Below are positions 62,617-64,000 of a stretch of DNA of 64,000 bases, piece by piece (the stretch's first letter is position 1; each line of letters starts with the position of its first letter). Under the pieces are notes generated by a model, which was not told where the DNA came from, did no database searches, and saw nothing but the letters and a program-made list of their open reading frames with translations. The translations under genes and the position numbers were made by a program. The stretch is from Flavobacterium marginilacus (lineage in GTDB: Bacteria > Bacteroidota > Bacteroidia > Flavobacteriales > Flavobacteriaceae): NCBI RefSeq assembly GCF_026870155.1, contig NZ_CP113975.1:248001-312000 (forward strand), in the 5' to 3' direction.

Positions 62617-63576
62617 ATGCTCGACGAGACCCCAAAACGTTTTGACCGCATTGTTGCCATTTTGATTCAATTGCAATCCAAAAAGATTGTAAAAGCACAG
62701 GAATTAGCCGATCGTTTCGAAGTGAGTTTACGGACTATTTATCGTGATATCCGCACCTTGGAAGCTTCGGGAGTTCCAATTTACAGTGAAGCTGGAGTGG
62801 GTTATGCTTTAATGGATGGTTATCGATTGCCTCCTGTAATGTTTACCCGTGAGGAAGCCAGCAGTTTTATTGCTGCCGATAAGTTAATGCAGAAATTCAC
62901 TGACACAGCTCTTGGAAATCATTATGCGTCGGCGATGTATAAATTAAAAGCGGTACTACGGAGCGATGATAAAGACTGGGTTTCGAGTATAGAATCCAGT
63001 ATTTTGATGCAGTCTTCGGAGAAGCTTTTTAATGATAAAGCTCCCAATACTTTAGCCACGCTTTTTGAAAGTATTGCAGAGAAAACACAGGTCATTCTTT
63101 CGTATGAAGCAATTCAGTCAGAGGGAATTACTGTGAGGCATATTGAACCTGTTGGCGTTTTTCACGATAATAACAATTGGTACATGTTTGGTTATTGTCA
63201 TCTGCGCAAGGATTACAGACAATTTCGAGCTGACCGTGTTCATGGAATCCAAAAAACAGAAATCCCTTTTTCAGTAGAACATAATGCATTAGAGACGTAT
63301 CTGGATAAAGATAAAAATGTTTCGACTACCAAAGTTCGGATTCTTGTGGAGAAAAGAATAGCCAGTTATCTGGCAAGCGACCGGAAATATTACGGCTTTG
63401 TTTCGGAAAAGGAAATGGATGGCAAAATTGAAATGACTTTTATGTCTTGTGATTCGATGGAAGGCCTTTCGCGCTGGTATCTGATGTTTGGAGATTATGC
63501 AACGATACTGGAACCAGAAAGTTTAAAAATCAAAACTTTGGAATTACTGGAAAGAAACAGACAGCGCCTTTTATAA
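62617..63576 (+). CDS. WYL-domain transcriptional regulator (YafY type)
   Basis: The 319-residue protein has a DeoR-like winged helix at about residues 8-60 (V-K-A-Q-E-L-A-D-R-F-E-V-S-L-R-T-I-Y-R-D-I). A middle domain follows, then a WYL domain (N-N-W-Y-M-F-G-Y-C-H-L-R-K-D-Y-R-Q-F-R-A-D-R) and a WCX-type C-terminal domain (L-S-R-W-Y-L-M-F-G). Such proteins sense nucleic acids or small ligands and are often linked to stress responses. A DinB-family gene is convergent downstream. Confidence 0.9.
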   Translation: MLDETPKRFDRIVAILIQLQSKKIVKAQELADRFEVSLRTIYRDIRTLEASGVPIYSEAGVGYALMDGYRLPPVMFTREEASSFIAADKLMQKFTDTALGNHYASAMYKLKAVLRSDDKDWVSSIESSILMQSSEKLFNDKAPNTLATLFESIAEKTQVILSYEAIQSEGITVRHIEPVGVFHDNNNWYMFGYCHLRKDYRQFRADRVHGIQKTEIPFSVEHNALETYLDKDKNVSTTKVRILVEKRIASYLASDRKYYGFVSEKEMDGKIEMTFMSCDSMEGLSRWYLMFGDYATILEPESLKIKTLELLERNRQRLL

Positions 63577-63618
63577 AAAAAGCTCCTAAAACAAAAAATA
63601 TTTTTTAGGAGCTTTTTT
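63575..63618. terminator. Bidirectional terminator between the WYL and DinB genes
   Basis: A stem of about 16 bp (AAAAAAGCTCCTAAAA pairing with TTTTAGGAGCTTTTTT) has an 11-base loop and serves two convergent genes. It overlaps the stop of the WYL gene. Confidence 0.88.
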
Positions 63619-63624
63619 AGTTTT

Positions 63625-64000
63625 TTATCTTTCCCAGAAAAAAGGAGGTTCAATTCCTAATGCACGCAAGTACACATAACCCTGACCGCGATGATGAACT
63701 TCATTATCAATAAAATACAAAATATTATGGATAATTGGGAATTCGTACTGCCCAAATAAATTGAAAGTTTCGTTAAAATCTTCGATGGTTAATTTCTGCC
63801 AATTTTCATTAATTTCTGCTGTAGCTTCATCCCATTTTTCAAGATATTGTGCTTTGAAAATTAATTTTCCTTCTTCTGGATTATAAGGCTTAATTTCTCT
63901 ATTTACAATTCCTTTTAAAGCAGGTGCGCCAATGGCTAGAAGTTCGTCGGCCAATTTTGCAAAAGGTCTCATACCGCCAATTGAAAATTCAAAAAAATCT
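63625..64000 (-). CDS. DinB-family protein, N-terminus missing (partial)
   Basis: The frame continues past the ATG at 63972 to the window edge (D-F-F-E-F-S-I-G-G-M-R-P-F-A-K), so that ATG is internal and the gene is cut off. The visible 125 residues hold V-N-R-E-I, Y-E-F-P-I-I-H-N-I-L-Y-F-I-D-N-E-V-H-H-R-G-Q-G-Y-V-Y-L-R-A-L-G-I-E-P-P. H-N...H-H-R-G-Q is the metal-binding signature of the four-helix DinB/DUF664 fold, used by thiol-dependent enzymes. Confidence 0.85.
   Translation of the reverse strand, partial: DFFEFSIGGMRPFAKLADELLAIGAPALKGIVNREIKPYNPEEGKLIFKAQYLEKWDEATAEINENWQKLTIEDFNETFNLFGQYEFPIIHNILYFIDNEVHHRGQGYVYLRALGIEPPFFWER

Noticed and set aside
63625..63972. A complete 115-residue DinB gene
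   Set aside because: The reading frame stays open past this ATG to the window edge and encodes family-like residues, so the gene is truncated by the window.
1..64000. CRISPR array or prophage
   Set aside because: I saw no evenly spaced direct repeats with unique spacers and no phage structural, integrase or lysis genes.

Overview
The window is chromosomal DNA of a member of the Bacteroidota, most likely Flavobacterium or a close relative. Support comes from the AT-rich base composition, the many -7 promoter elements of the form TAnnTTTG, the absence of Shine-Dalgarno sequences, and lineage-typical genes: a long SdhA with SdhB, a MurF-alanine racemase fusion, SbsA-type Ig-like lipoproteins, and small secreted PepSY-like proteins. 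I made these assignments by reading the sequence and did not search any database.

Layout. 1-3000: end of sdhC, then sdhA and sdhB (succinate dehydrogenase/fumarate reductase, complex II). 3100-9700: a membrane-tethered XRE regulator, a TPR histidine kinase with its LuxR-type regulator, a decayed gene and two lipoproteins. 9800-18100: an omega-amidase-like nitrilase, an Ig-like lipoprotein, queD and lpxH, an AraC/GyrI regulator, an MFS exporter and recJ. 18300-26300: hipBA toxin-antitoxin operon, a HopJ-family protein, rsmI, tdk, a Uma2-family protein, an S41 protease and a second (RelE/ParE-type) toxin-antitoxin pair. 26300-40900: murF-alr, mscL, asd, a secreted HExxH peptidase, a His/Cys-rich membrane protein with a TonB receptor, mtgA, an FAD oxidoreductase and S9 and C1 peptidases. 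41000-46000: a hybrid kinase with receiver and Hpt domains, a sigma-54 response regulator and three tandem PepSY-like genes. 46200-58900: the core operon pdxA-DUF177-rpmF-fabH-accB-accC, then ribE, a CAU tRNA, methylmalonyl-CoA epimerase, rbfA, a LolE-like permease, a tRNA-dihydrouridine synthase and lepA. 59000-64000: a DUF2306 membrane protein and a lipoprotein gene broken by two insertion sequences (IS30 and IS5 families), then a WYL regulator and a DinB-family protein running off the window end.

Most of the window is housekeeping. The noteworthy structure is between and around the genes. A YARHG-domain lipoprotein gene can be rebuilt across two IS copies, the IS5 junction restoring the frame exactly. 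The IS30 copy carries a perfect 50-bp palindrome ahead of its transposase. The hipBA operon is followed by a partial copy of its own leader and first codons, which also forms a long inverted repeat with the end of hipA. A family of palindromic intergenic repeats has four copies in the window. A gene at 6804-7557 carries three frameshifts. I found no CRISPR array, prophage or large antiviral system.
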